In this document: in pieces, positions 20,849-34,200 of the stretch | Position numbering within the stretch: position 1 is the stretch's first letter | Layout of the letters: every line of letters starts with the position of its first letter | Origin: Poronia punctata | Taxonomy: Eukaryota > Ascomycota > Sordariomycetes > Xylariales > Xylariaceae | Direction: 5' to 3' | Assembly (NCBI GenBank): GCA_022579005.1 | Contig: MU401454.1 | Location: 62,001-126,000, forward strand | DNA: 64,000 nt | Notes under the pieces: model-generated | The model's input: the letters and a program-made list of their open reading frames with translations, nothing else | What the model was told of the DNA's origin: nothing | Database searches by the model: none | Position numbers and translations under genes: made by a program

Positions 20849-23618
20849 CTACGAGTCCAAGGCTGTAGTTTGGGTAGCCGGTCTTTGGAGTCTGGAACTC
20901 CCGGCACTGGTGTACTTCCTCAATGTGTCCATCCTATTAAAGGCAGGGACTTGGTCGGACCGAGCATCAGATTTGGCCTCAGATTTGGCTATCGAGTACG
21001 AGGGCCCCGGGTGCAAGAGTCCGGTGAGGATGCTGCGATGATCCACGCTTCGGGTACGGCCGCTTCTTAAGCTAGATGGCCGCCGTTCACCTGGTATTGA
21101 CATGCCAGACTGACGTCGTTGCAACCTGAACTCATCATCCTCTGCTTCCCTGCGGTGAAGCTTTTCGCTAGGTAACAGGACGGCCCGATCGAGACCGTAG
21201 GGCAGACCTCGATGGCGGCCGCGGATCATCATGGCAATAATGACCAGCTTGCCGACAACACTGAATTGTGCACATAGCGACGCATTCGTGTTCGGGTATC
21301 CTAGGCTCAGCCCGACAGTGCCATACGCGCTAACAACCTCGAAAAGCACGGCAAACATGGAAAAGTCGCCCGACATCAGACGCTCGCCCTCGGAGATGGT
21401 GAGAATGAAGTATCCCAAGAAGACATACCACAAGTCGAAAGAAAGTTGACGGCGTAAATGTGTCCCCACATAGGATATACTTCCTTGGGCCTCGTCGTCA
21501 ACGTCGTTGGTGCCGTCATAGACACCCAGCGATTGTTCCTCGTACACATTCGTCCTCCGGATCGAAATAGCGACAGGAAAGACGGAAATGTACATCATGA
21601 TGAGATAGGAAGTCTGTACTGCCGGGTGGACCTCGGCGAGGTTGAGGCAGGCAAACCCCGCGGTTCGTGTCGATGCGGCCTGGAACCAACCATCCAAGAA
21701 CCGAATATGCAAGGGTAACTGGGAAACGGCTCCGTGGCCAAGCTGGATACACCATGTCAGCAAGGAGCGGAGTCTGATACGATAGGCGGGAGAACTCACA
21801 TCTAGGACTATGAACAGCAGCAAGTCGAGACCGTTAAGGAAACAGAGGATGAAGAAAAGCCACATGTTGGCGTTTGCAGGGAACAGCAAGGTAAAACATC
21901 TTCGAGGATGATCAAGCAAAAATCGAAGCTCTTCCCAAAGGCCTGAGCCGCGCGGCACGACCAAGGACCCCAGCCAAATCATGAAACGCAACGCAACGGG
22001 AAACCCTGTGTTGCCCAGAATGATGAGGAAAGACATCACAAGCAAGGGGAAAATCGCCGTATTGAACGAGTTCATACTGTCAGGGGTCAAAGTAAAACCA
22101 AGGTCCATGAAGGCTGAATTCGCAGTCCAGAAACCCCACCAGACGGGCTTGATGCCTTCGGACTCCAACAACGAGTTGTAAAAAGGGTTGTTGTGCAAGA
22201 TCCACGGGACGAGAGTAACGATGCCGAAGAAGCTGTAGCCGAAGAAGTAGATGCTGAGTACGCGGGACAGCGTTTTCAGGGAGCGGTATTCGATGCCACC
22301 CAGCTCCTCTCTCTGCTCCTCGGTTAAGTCGACGAATTGGGAATTACGGCCTATAGTCGGCTGCCAACTGAGATACGGCATCGGGTCTCCGTCCTTCCCC
22401 TGTGTCAAGGCCGACCGAATACGCTGGAGGGGGTTCAAACGCCGACGCGTGGTAGACGATGTATCGGTTCGCTCAAATTCATCACCGTGCTTTCCGGGTA
22501 TTTTGGGCCTCATATCGCCAAAGGCATGCCGGGCCGCCTCCAAACCCTCTACGACATCTTCTGTTTTGGAGACTTCCTCCCTTCTAGGATGAGTATCGGG
22601 TTCTGCAATGGTGATTGTTGCCTGCCGTTCGCCCCACGGTAGTGGTCGGGGTCCCACTTGGGGCCGCTCCAAACTTGATTCACGACGCCTGCGTGGCCCG
22701 CGTGGCTCCTCCTCGAAATCTTCGTCGAGCTCCTCGGGCAAAGCTCCCATGTCCGCGTCACGGGGACCAGGAATCCTTAACACGCTCTTGTCGGCTTTTC
22801 GCTGCTTCTCCAAGATGGCGATGTGCTCCGCATTGCTTCTTCTCCCGGGCAAAGGGATAGAATCCTCTTCATCGTCTATACCCCCTACCGCATCACTTCT
22901 ACGCACTTCCTTTGCGAAGGTGATCTGGGTAGGCCCTGTCCGCGGCTCATCACCTAGGTGATGCTGCTCCGAACCATCTTCGGAACCAGATGTGTTGGTA
23001 ATAGAGGATGTTTTGGGACCCTGGCTCATCGAGTCCTCGGCCAACAGGGTTCCGTCGTTGTTAAGTCGTGCCGGCTTCCCAGTGGCGCGCAGGATGTTGA
23101 TGCTGCGGCCGTTGATTCCCCGTTCTTCGTCGACCGTAGTCTGCTTCGCCTTGGAACGAGACTGGGCGAGACTTACTCTCCGCGATACCGCGGACCGAGC
23201 CCACCTAATGAACCGCTTCTCGAAATAGTACAGCCGGAGATAGACGACAGACCAGTTGATAGTTATGGGGTTGGACAAAAGGGAGCTGAAGTACATGACA
23301 AGCTGCTGAAATGTATTGAGACGATTCACGTCCACAGTATTCAGCCCGGCCTGTGTGTTGGCGCCTGCTGCGAACGCGAGGGCATCGATATAAGCAAGTT
23401 CACCTCGTGCGGTGGAAAAGATAAGGATAGAGGCAAGAATAATCAGGCCAATAATCCACATGTCTAAGAACCTGTCAGCAATGGGCAGCACGGAGCCGGG
23501 CCGGACTAGAATTGTACTCACAGTGCATAGATATAAAATCAAAATGTGGATGGTTAGAGATGAAGGGTGGGCGAATCTTCTTGGCCCATTTCACGACGCG
23601 CTCCCGAATTTCCCCCAT
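20849..23618 (-). CDS. TRK1: TRK-type potassium transporter
   Basis: Plasma-membrane high-affinity K+ uptake protein of the Trk/Ktr/HKT superfamily. Exons 23618-23522, 23463-21800 and 21742-20849 give 884 residues. The first intron (58 nt, GTGAGT...CTTAG) joins FDFISMHY to MWIIGLIILAS. The second (21743-21799, 57 nt) is a multiple of three without stops, so it reads through in genomic DNA, but its ends are clear (GTGAGT...TCCAG). Four pore loops are visible: GANTQAGLNTVDVN, NSAFMDLGFTLTPDSM, ASTRTAGFACLNLA and VSAYGTVGLSLGYPN, each supplying a filter glycine. The C-terminal signature KLVIIAMMIRGRHRGLPYG and DRAVLLPSE is typical of fungal TRKs. A long hydrophilic loop of nearly 300 residues separates the first membrane pair from the second, as in other fungal TRKs. 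I started at MGEIRERVV because that is the usual fungal N-terminus; an in-frame Met lies 53 codons upstream. Confidence 0.93.
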
Positions 23619-25330
23619 GGTTCCAGTTCCAGACTTGAGGCTCAAGCCGGCCGGCCTAGGGATTGGAGCAGGGTAGCTTTTTATTTGAGAGCAGTTGCGA
23701 ATAGCAAAGGTGGGAGAAGAGCCAGTGCTAGAGATTCGATACGTAGCAGACCCGTTGCTGTAGGTCGTTTCTAGCAAGACGAGAATCTATCATGGTGGTA
23801 TCGGGCGCTTCGCAGAAGCTGTTGAGGGGTAATCTAGTCAGCGCCAAGTCGTCTGAGCGTGGACAGAAGTGAAGCGATAGCGAGTGAGTGGACTCTGCAG
23901 TAGCCATCATCAAGCTAAACAACAAGGAATATCATTGACGAGACCAAGACGGGCTGCAGAAATGACAAGGAGATGAACATAGGTTAGGCAACCTGCGCCG
24001 ATTGGATTGCCGCGTCAAGTTGAGTTGGCAAGGAGCGCTCGCTGGACCTCGGGCTGAAGGTTGGCTAACATTACTGGCTTACAATACATGATCGAGTCTA
24101 ATAGACGGAATTGGACCTCGACGACTTACTCAAGTAATAAAAACGACGGTTGTCATAGGTGGCGAACACTGATCAGACTCGGGGTAGGGAACAAAGAATG
24201 AACGGTCGAGGACACCGAGGAAAGAGGATGAAGAAATTACAGGTCCAATAAGTAGATAATGAGATGATCTTACCAGTGCAGGGAGCAAATGGGGTAGGGA
24301 GTATGACGAGCGTTGAAGCTGAAGGTGGTAGGTGCTGCAGGAGTTGGGAAGATACGAATGAAATGACTGTCTGTGACTGGTCAATTTAACCCAGAAAACA
24401 CAGGACCTTCTCGCTCCCATCGAGAATCCGACAAATCAAGAATATTGCGCCGCACAATATTCCGTATCTTGGGGGTAATAAGCTAACCCAGCTTAGTAGT
24501 TAATGTAATGGGAGTTTGGAGTGCCCTTGAATGCGCGATGCAAACTTGGATATCAAGGTGGAGATAAGGATTGTATTTGGATGTTGAAATATGAATGATT
24601 AAAAGAGTCGCATGGCCTGTGCTCCACTTTGATCGCAGCCACGCGCTAGTCTAGTTCATGCAAGCACAGTATGGGACGTACTTACTCCTGACTTATCATC
24701 TAAATCTACTGTGCTTAGCACGTATGTACGGCGCCAACTTGGGTATATTATTCGCATGTGCTCATGTTCAGCTGGTAAGAAACACTCTAACTACTCGTCA
24801 GACTCTAGATCATCTTGCATGATTGGATAAATTTAACATATTTGCACGTACTTTTACATGTAAGTAGTCTACAATTCCCCATATGACAAGGTTCGCGCTA
24901 CAGATGGACAGCTCGGTACATGTGAAAGTATCTTTGCACTAGATCGATTAGGCACGCTACCCGTTGACAGACCATGGTTCAGCCCTTGCCAAGACCATAG
25001 AGCGATCCGGGGTCCTGGACGAATAAACACCTCTAGCAAGGGGTGGGAGAATAGGCGAGACACCTATACCCTCCCAACCGTGGTTATGGTTCTGTTGGTA
25101 ATAGTTTTGATGAAATCTTTGTGTGTAATCGCGTAGACTATCTAGGAAGGGGATGCCGGACCCGGTAGCATCAGGGCAAGGAACAGGTGTTCCGAACAAC
25201 TCCAAAACACTTTCATGGCCCTTATCAAGAAGCGGTATCCGAAAATAGCAAGAGATAAGAATTTTCTTACAATACGAGTACATCTCCAACCAACTGATAT
25301 ATACCTAGTAGATGCCGTCGAACTACGAAA

Positions 25331-25355
25331 CTGGAGACTGGAGACTGGAGACTGG
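25331..25355. repeat. (CTGGAGA)3.5 tandem repeat
   Basis: A perfect 7-nt unit repeated about three and a half times in intergenic DNA. Confidence 0.9.
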
Positions 25356-26130
25356 TTCATCTGAACGAGACGGCAAGAGCAATTGAGATCAAACAAGATG
25401 CAATCTTACTCTTATCTATTGTGTCCGAATAGCTGCTACACGTAGGTAACGCTGTAACACGTGTAAGATGAGATGAAAATCCCGAAGATAAAGGTATCGT
25501 AACACCTATAGCCGTGGGATGTTTTCCCACGTGCTGACGAGTTACCTCTTCTGCTAGGTTTAATTACCACCGCTCCTCCCGCGGTAGCCTCGACCTATAA
25601 ATCGATTTGGATGGTTGGTCTTTTTCTTGCTTGCTGCTGCTGATATAAGAGCAGGACATATTAGCAAGCCACCGTTATCTCTCGCGCCTAGGGAAAAAGC
25701 CTCTGCATTCCTCGACTTGCGCGTGCCTTATACGTGACCTAAAAGAAGTTGTGTTGCCAGTGATAGCCAACCTGTATATTTGTAATCATTGCACACTCAA
25801 AACCATAGATGTGCGTAAGGTAGTAAAAGGTCTCCCTACCCCCCAGATGCCTGGTTCAGATACAGTCTTGTCCAAGCATCTCCCTAGATCGGGTGTCGCG
25901 AGGGACAAAAAAATCAACTCATTGGGAGCGGAGGACCCCAACTCCAAATTTTTTTCCTGGTCTCCCCCCCCCCCAAAAAAACTCGTCCCATTCTCCAAAG
26001 CCGCCCGCTGCGCAGCGATGTCCGGTCACCTGTCTGTTAAATGATGTGCTTTAAATCCTACGCTCGCTAGCGTAAAATAGGTGCCGGCAGGGGTCGAGAT
26101 CCCTGTCACATTTGGACCTAGAAATGAATC

Positions 26131-26160
26131 TGCAAAAATGTCTTTTTTGACATTTTGCAT
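26131..26160. repeat. Inverted repeat with T-rich loop
   Basis: Arms TGCAAAAATGTC and GACATTTTGCA flank a short T-rich loop. They pair over 11 bases with one bulged A. It is isolated, with no gene at either side to terminate. Confidence 0.8.
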
Positions 26161-26194
26161 ACGTGAGGGACATGAAGGTGTTATCTTACCCCCA

Positions 26195-26213
26195 CTCTCT
26201 CTCTCTCTCTCTC
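26195..26213. repeat. (CT)n microsatellite
   Basis: A perfect CT dinucleotide run of about nine units in intergenic DNA. Confidence 0.95.
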
Positions 26214-26992
26214 GGAAAGCAACAAGAATCAAAGCCAAAGCTAAGCCCACCATCAAGCGCAGAGCCCCAAGAGTTCTTTGCCGGGTCTGGCCCTTTGGGA
26301 AGGCCTCAGAAAGCGCCTTATCAGATCCTTTTAAAGGGGTTTCACCATGTAATATTTTTGTATACCTAGGTACGCAGGGGTCTTTAGATAAGGGGGTGTG
26401 ACACCACTGGAACAACCAAGACCTCTGTACGAGTACGTGTAGAAGATATAAAATACAGGGGCTCGGGGGCTCGGATACCGTCGCATAGAAAGAAAAATCT
26501 TCCTGATGGGTACTTTACCTACTCGTAGAGGCTAGAAATGCACGTGTATGGGGAAACACTTTCCGCTTCCGCGTCCCACTCTGCTACTCCGCTTCCGGAA
26601 TATCTGATGATGTCATTCTCTTAAACATATCAAACTCTCTCGAGTCTCTCCTCAACACGTAATACCAGGGTGCCAGGCAGCAAGGTCGAGAGAAAAGATT
26701 TAGCTACTCGTACGTATCTACTCGTAAGTAAGTAGGTAAAGCGGTTTGGAATAGGTATCCGCGTTAACCGCATTCTAGGCAATCATTGTGTGACTAAGAT
26801 CCTGGTAAATCATATGTCTTGCATTTAAAAAAAAAAGGTCTGGGCAATTGATTGTTTCCTGCACTTGTGGCGTTCCTGATAAGGGTCACAGTTACACACT
26901 GCCAGCAGCACATCCATACTATAGTATATAAGTAGATACACGTAGTTATGTAAACACTGGACCGAAGGGAGTGTCTCAAAAGTCTGTTGCAG

Positions 26993-27048
26993 TCGTCTTG
27001 TCGTCTTGTCGTCTTATCGTCTTATCGTCTTATCGTCTTATCGTCTTG
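26993..27048. repeat. Seven-unit TCGTCTT(A/G) tandem repeat
   Basis: Seven exact 8-nt units TCGTCTTR in a row: two ending G, four ending A, one ending G. It is a minisatellite about 170 bases downstream of the XPB stop codon. Confidence 0.95.
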
Positions 27049-27219
27049 TAATACAGTAAATTGGAGAATACTACTATCGCTAGCATACTCGTAGTAGTCT
27101 CGTACCCTTTAAGCCTTATGTCTTGCCGCTAGTCAAAATAACAGAAACAAACCAACCCCCGACGCCTAAAAAATATTAGACAAAACTTCGCTGCTCATCG
27201 ATACCCTCCTTTTGTGAGA

Positions 27220-29763
27220 TTATCGTTTGTTTTTTAGCTTTTCCTTTTCCCTCGCTATCTTCTTGAAGAAAGGATTCTGTGGTGGCTTATTAAGGGCCTT
27301 GTTTGCACTCTTTCCTTGCTCGGTATAAGCCACGTCCTGGCCACCGCTATGCTCAGCCAGCATGCCAGCGGTCCTCTTTACGCCTCGCGCCCTTTTCCCG
27401 GACGCGGTATAGAAAATATCATCGTTATCCTCAGTCACCTCGCCCACCTTTTTCTTGGCGTCGGCGACGAGCTTCTGAAGCAGTTCATTCCTTTTTCTTG
27501 GCGTGTTATAGACCAGGCCTTCCATCATCTTCAGCTCAGCTAGTTGGGTAATGATCTTGATGGAATAGCCCTGGTCGACTAAGAAAGCCTGTCGTTTGGC
27601 GGAATAATCCATCTCGACTGTACTTCTCGATACAAGTGAATAGAAGAAAGCGTTAAATCCTTCATCGGACTTTCGTTTGGCCCGGAGAATCCGACCCAGA
27701 CGCTGAGCTTCCTGCCGCCGTGACCCGTAATGGGAGGAAATCTGGATGAGGCACGTAGCCGCAGGCAAATCAAGTGATGTATCTCCCACTTTGGAGAGGA
27801 AGACGGTCTTAATCTCGGGGTTATGCATGAAGTTTTCCAAAATCATCAAACGTTCCGCATTCCCCGTCGAGCCGCAGATGTAAGGTTTATTGAGCACCTT
27901 GGCCACAATCTGCAGTGCGTACACGTTGTCGGAGTAAACAAGGATCTTGTCTCCGCGCCGTTCGTGATAGTCTATGAGGAACTGACAAGCTTGGATTTTG
28001 CCCGGGTTCATCACGTACAGGTTGGCCTTAAGAGTGCGATCTGGTGTTCTGAGATACTCTTCGTAGAATTCCTTTCTCATAGGGCACCACACTTCGGCGC
28101 ATTGCACCGTTGCAATGTGGCCTTGCTGCGAAAGTTCCATCCAGTTCGCCTCGAACAACTTCGGTCCAATAAGGAAGTTAAGGTCCCGAATTTTATCGTC
28201 TTCTCGGACTAAGGTTGCAGTCAAGCCTAGTTTGGCATGGCTCTTAATATAACGAGACACCTTTCGAAACATCTGTGCTGGGACAACGTGGACCTCGTCA
28301 AGGAGCATCAGACCCCATTCTCTCCCTGTCAGGAAATCCATCATCTTTTGGGAGTCGTACGCTCGCTTGCCGGATTGCGTAACCATAGGGTAGGTTGTAA
28401 CTATGACACCACTGTTTCCTGGAAATTTGGATTTATTGTCGGCCGTAAACACGGCGACATCTTCAGGTCGAATGTTGGTCCACTTCAAGAATTCTTGACG
28501 CCACTGATGCGCCGAGATTGTGCTTGTACAAAGCACGATACAGCTTTTCTTGATAGTACACGCAGCAGTAATGCCGACCAAGGTCTTGCCTGCGCCGCAT
28601 GGAAGGACAATAATGCCACTCTTGGCTCGTCCGTTTCCGAACATCTTGCTAAGACTTTTCTCCTGGTAGCTTCGTATTTGCGTCCCGGGCCGAATATCGA
28701 TTTCCAAGTCGGCATTCCGGTCGTCCTTCCGGAAGTCGTATTCCGCCAGCATGGGAAACTGAATCTCAAGGCAGCGTTTTTGTACAATGTCAACGCTGGT
28801 GTTTGGAATTTCAAACGAATGAACAGCTTCCTGGTCGTCATCGTCATCGTCCTCCTGCAAGGCAGTACAAGGGTTTCTCGGTAGCTTTTCAGGGTTCTCC
28901 GCCTGCTGTGTATCTCCTTTCTTTAGTTGGGCTTGTCGTACACCAGCTGCGTTGGCTGTTCCCGGGATAACCAGGCTGCCCATAGACGGCGCACTAGTGA
29001 CCGTATCCGTGCCCTGTACGCGGTAAGGCCCTATTATAGGGTCCTTTAGAAGCTTTTGCAGCACTTCGAGATCATTGCTTTCCACAAAGTACTTGGTGTC
29101 TTTGATTACCAGCTTTACTTTGCCGTAACAGGAAGCGCAATTCTGAATGAAACGTATAATTGGTTGCGGAAGAAGTGTCTTGCAGAAACGGTCGAGGGTT
29201 TTCACAATGTTCTCAGGCAACAACCCGACGGCCACGGCGGCATGGATACTATGGGGCGTCAGGACGTACTCGTGTATCAGAGCCTGGCGGGACAATGGCT
29301 CCGCGACGGTTAGTAGGAAATCCTTGACCTGCTCTGCGATTGGACTGAAGTTCTCGAAAATGATACGGCCTTTCCGCGGATCGATACAGATAGGTCGGCT
29401 CTGGTGATCGGGCTTCAGTGGCAGGTACGAGAAATCCCGTTCCCCATTGTCACCGAACAACCGGGACGCACTGTCGATCGGATCCCGCTGAATATTGTCT
29501 TGGTATGCAGCAAGTGTAAAACGGTCAACCGCTTTCTGTACATCCTCTTCCTCCCTTGTCGGTTCTCCTGGCGAGCCCGGATTTTGTTCATCTTCGCTAC
29601 CGAGTTCTCGACGCGTTGAGGGTCCGGGTCTGGACGCGGCCGATGCCTTTCCCGATTTTGCAGGGCCAATGACGTCTCCGTTCTAAAGTCAGTATCATTG
29701 ATCAATGTCATGCAGACATTTACATGATTGCTTACTTGCAGGGGCTTTTCTCTTTGCTGGCAT
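27220..29763 (-). CDS. SSL2: TFIIH helicase XPB/Ssl2 (Rad25)
   Basis: The 3'-5' DNA translocase subunit of TFIIH, needed for promoter opening by RNA polymerase II and for nucleotide excision repair. Exon 1 is 28 nt (29763-29736, MPAKRKAPA); after a 60-nt intron (29676-29735) exon 2 runs 29675-27220, giving 827 residues. The acceptor used is ACGGAG at 29676; the nearer TTTAG would shift the frame. The order is an N-terminal XPB domain (DFSYLPLKPDH, RPICIDPRKGRIIFE), a damage-recognition-like region, then helicase motifs: Walker A PCGAGKT at residues 368-374 and the DEVH box at 469-472, then GLTATLVREDD, and motif VI QRLGRILRAKR. A basic C-terminus ends KEKLKNKR. The motifs are complete, so the protein should be active. 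It is divergent from PUS7 across 1.5 kb. Confidence 0.96.
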
Positions 29764-30554
29764 CTTTGCTCTCCCAATAACGATATTGTGGTTGTTGTGC
29801 GGGTTAAAATGGGTAAAGGTTGAGATGTCGGTGGTTTGATGACAATGGTGGTTGATAATCCAGGAAGTTACAGAGTGTTTAAATGATGAAGATATATGAT
29901 TTATATAGGTAATTCTAGACAGTGTCCGTAGCTCATGTTCCATTCCATTCATACGTGTAGTGATAGCATCGAGTTCACTCTTGCATGGACATATATGTAA
30001 GGTGATGCCCCTGTAGGTAGGGACTCCCCGAGCACCTTACATTACCTACAGGCAGCTGCGGGCTTGACTCAAAGATTGAAGTTGACAACAACGATACACC
30101 AATATACAGGTTACTTTCTGCATGCCCTTCTGAGAAGCGCGGCGGTTGCCTACTACATCAGCTGGTAATGGTCTGGCGATCTAATAAGCTGGAGGGGAGG
30201 CACCCATACTTGAAAATGAAGATTGAAATACACATACCAATATTATTCTATCATTCACCATAAGTACAAACGTCATATCAGCCCTGTACACGTACATACT
30301 GCTGGGCACCTATTCATCTTTTAGTACGAGTATTGTTCAACGTTGTTGAGGAGGCAGAGCGCACTGCACCTTGTACTTCCTGAGGGGTATATCCTATGGC
30401 ATTCCAAGCTCTTGTACTCGTACATACTTGCAAGGGTACCAACCCAGTGCTTCTATCGTAAGAGCTTGACCTCCATTACCAGTGACCAGGGGATCCTACA
30501 TGCGGACTTCCGACTCCTCCATGATTGTGTGTCACGTGTGTGTGTGTACTGTGT

Positions 30555-30603
<49 letters not shown>

Positions 30604-31255
30604 CATAGGTAAGTAAGCGTATTATGTATACGTATGCATATCCCTAAATAGTACTCGTATAGTGTATACAAAGCAAACGTAGCTAGTAGGTATTTTGGTA
30701 TCCTCTAAGCATCCTATTTGCGCTTCGTATCTTGGTAACTTGGGGTTCTTTTTCATGAGGAAATTTCCAATTGCCGGTGTACCAAAGTTCCAAACGCCTA
30801 CTCGTAGCATGGCGTGCATGCTGCAAGTAGGGACCTGTTCGTTAGTGGGTCGCTCAAGCCTTATGGACACCACCTGCCTTATAAGGTGTAAATTGATCCA
30901 CCCCTTGTACACCGCCTTCAATGCCACTTTTCTGCCGCGCAATTCAAATGATTTTGCCCAGAAATGCATAACCCCACCATCTTGTAGCGCAAAAGTACGT
31001 ATCTACACTACAGCCTCCCATAACTACATTATCGTATAGGCGCTGAAGAGTCCACGAAACTGGCTTGCTTGTCTAATTCACCCAGATCTCAGGCCCTACA
31101 AGGCCTTTCCAGGACATTGCAGGCCGCCGGGCTTTATCTCAGCTTGCCGGACTTGTTGAGCTCCATCGCCTATCCATCATTGGCATCCCGGTGACGTTCC
31201 AGTAATTCCAGTTGCAATTATAGTATTACTCCTTCAGACTGATTCATAGTCCGCA
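29764..31255. promoter_or_regulatory. Divergent region between XPB and PUS7
   Basis: About 1.5 kb containing both promoters, a (GT)20 microsatellite (30560-30599) and four TACTCGTA/TACGAGTA octamers (near 30324, 30414, 30652 and 30798). No gene seen. Confidence 0.5.
30560..30599. repeat. (GT)20 microsatellite
   Basis: Twenty uninterrupted GT units in the XPB-PUS7 intergenic region. Such tracts can adopt Z-form DNA and vary between strains. Confidence 0.97.
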
Positions 31256-34200
31256 ATGGCGACACATACTTCCATGGCACAAGGCAGCAATGCTACCATG
31301 AGAAACTCTCTGGAGCAACGTCTAGGGATCATCCACTACGTCTCAACTAGAGAACATGGCTGGTCCGGTCAAACCCGAACAAGGTAAGATAATTCCCTGA
31401 TTATACATGCCGAGTTTTGATACCTCATGTATATCTCAGCGCCATAGAGAACGGAAGGCACCATCCATGGGTTGGGCGATGGCGTAGCTAATTGAAGTTA
31501 GGTATACCGATTTTCAGGTTCGTGAAATCACGAAAGATGGGGAAGTAGTCCATCTGAAAGATTTTTACAACAATGCCCGAGAAATGGCACGGGCTACGAG
31601 CCAAAATTCCAATACGCCTTCTGGCACCAAAGCCCCTTCCCAACCCGTAAACCCCCATGGCCAGGTGGTTGGAAGCGAATCTGTCAGTGCAAGCCGAGAA
31701 CCTGCCACGTCGGCAACCAGAACCGAGGGTAACGGCTCACCTACAGATGGAATTTCAGAAGCAGACAGGGCCGCCTTAGTCCAGTTAGTGGGCCAGACAG
31801 CTGCAGACGACCTAATAGCATTCTATGAGAAAATCCAACAAGATTCCAAAACACGGTCCAGGACCCTAGGAGATGTGAAGATTCCCGCCATTGGAGACAA
31901 GGCTCGGAGATCACAAGTCCATGGTGTAAGTATGCGTAGATTTTATTTTCCATTCAGTTAATTAATGCGAGCAGGAAATTCGACGCATCTTCAACGGCAA
32001 AATCGAGACGACCACTGATTCTTCAGATGATTCTATTAAAGCCACTGCCGCCCGCGTAGGTGGTAGGCAGAGGGGAGACAGAAACCCGAATAATGGGGGT
32101 CGGAATGGTCGTCAGAATGCTGCTGCTGGTAGTAACGGACCGTATCTGCATTTCTCCCTCTACAAGGAGAACAAGGACACAATGGACGCATTAAACCATA
32201 TGGCCAAGACTCTCAGAATCCACCCTAAGTCGTTTGGGGCAGCCGGGACTAAGGATCGCCGGGCCGTTACCGTTCAGCGAGTGAGTGTCAAGGGTCGAAG
32301 CCCCTCGGCTCTCATTTCTGTCAACGAGCGGATCAGCAATATCAAGATAGGCGATTTCGTATATGCACAGGATCCCATCAAGCTGAATGACCATGATGGA
32401 AACGAATTCGCCATCGTCTTGAAGAATTGCGTCTTCAGTGGAACGGAAAATCTCAACTTTGAAGAGACCCTAGGTGTTGCTAAATCCACCGTCGAGTCCG
32501 CACTAGCGCAGGTCACTCAACATGGCTTCATCAACTATTACGGGACGCAAAGATTTGGTACTCATCAAATTGGAACACAGGAAATTGGTATGAAAATACT
32601 GAAGGGAGACTTTGCGGGAGCAGCCAATGCACTTCTAGCATACAGTCCAGACCTACTCCAAAACGCGTCCGAGAACCAGGGGCAGCAAACCAGAGGAGTA
32701 CATCGAGACGATATTAGTCGTGCCCGGGCCTGTTCTGCCTTCCTCGATAATAACGACGCCAAAGCTGCACTTGAACTACTTCCGCCCCGTTGCCACGTGG
32801 AGAGGACCATGATCCAACATCTTAGCCGAAGTCCGGCCGACTATCTGGGTGCTCTCATGTCCATCAACCGGTCTATGCGTACGATGTACGGCCATGCATA
32901 CCAATCCCTCGTTTGGAACTTTGTTGCTAGTAAGCGCTGGGAACGCTTCGGCTCGAAGGTGATCAACGGCGATCTTGTCTTGGTCAAATCCCAGTCGGCC
33001 CCAGCAAGAGGCACGGACGATACCGATATGGACCTCGTATGGGAAGATGAAATCCCTGGAGCCCATAACTCCGGGTTGGTAGCTCATGCTGTCACCGAAG
33101 ACGATCTTCAGGATGGCAAATACTCGATTTACGATGTTGTATTGCCTACACCAGGTTGGGATGTCACGTACCCACCAAACGAGATTGGAGAATTCTATGT
33201 CGAGTTCATGGGAAGACCGGAAAATGGCGGCCTGAACCCTTACGATATGCGACGGCGTCAACGAGATTTCAGCTTTCCGGGTTCATATCGAAAGCTGATG
33301 GGGAAGCTCAAGCGAGTGCCGACGGCGTCGGTACAAGCCTACTCGAACGATCTAGAACAGCTCGTGCCGACGGATCTCGATATCATCCAATCTCGCAGAG
33401 CTGTGAAGACGGCAAAACGTGATACACCCCATGACGACACTGCCATGAAATGGCAAAACTTTGCCAAAAATGTCAAGCGTGACGAGTTGGAAGAGGCAAA
33501 AGCACGGGCGCGTCAACTTGAATCCCAGACGCCGGCATCGCCTGTGCGAATAAGCGATACGTGGATTCAAACATCAGTCGATGGCAGCAATAAACGCGTC
33601 AAGGTCGAAAAACATGCCGACGACACTACAAATGATGTTAGCAGTGACGCTATGCGGGTGGACAGTAAGACCGAAAGCGGTAGTACTGTGGTTGGTGACG
33701 AGGACACTGCGAAACCAGGCCCGGTAGAAACAACCACGGCGACTCAAGGAGAGCAAAACGCGGATACGGCTCCCGGTTGGTCCATCGTCACAGCCATCAA
33801 AGAACAGGTGCGAAATATTGCAGACAGTCTTCTCAACGCCTTCCATCGAGTGATGGCCTTTTTCAGAATTTCTACTGACAGGAAATCGCCAAAGCCCGCA
33901 TCGGACGATGCTCAATCCAAGGCTCATGAGGCCCCACCACCCCCACCCCACGGATCGGATAGTGGCTCGGTTGTGGCTGCAGTGGAGTCCAATGCCAGCA
34001 TACCCCGGAAGCACGCCGATAATGTTGAGACTGCGACCACGGAAGTGGCGGTGTCTCCCAGCAATGCTAATGAACTTGGAACCAGTGAAGCTGTTGCAGA
34101 CCTGTCTTCTGAGGCAGTAGGCAAGGTCGAGCCAGCACCGGCCGTCCCTGTTGAACCTACTGATGCCAAGAAGATTGCAGTCATTCTGCGTTTTGCTCTC

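Larger units (their letters stand above)
23619..27219. other. 3.6 kb intergenic region between TRK1 and XPB
   Basis: Upstream of TRK1 and downstream of XPB (both minus strand). No gene is supported. It contains a 7-nt tandem run (25331-25355), a CT run (26195-26213), a long hairpin (26131-26160), seven 8-nt tandem units (26993-27048), a C12/A7 homopolymer junction near 25966-25981, and five or more copies of the TACTCGTA/TACGAGTA octamer clustered at 25273 and 26429-27086. The long leader side near TRK1 may carry a 5' UTR. Confidence 0.55.

Noticed and set aside
26993..27048. CRISPR-like direct repeats
   Set aside because: Units are 8 nt and contiguous without spacers; a simple minisatellite in a eukaryotic genome.
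28237..28884. 215-codon plus-strand frame inside XPB
   Set aside because: Antisense to the conserved helicase core of XPB, with no domain of its own.
29676..29681. XPB intron ending at the TTTAG just upstream
   Set aside because: That site would shift exon 2 out of the conserved frame; the ACGGAG site a few bases on keeps it.
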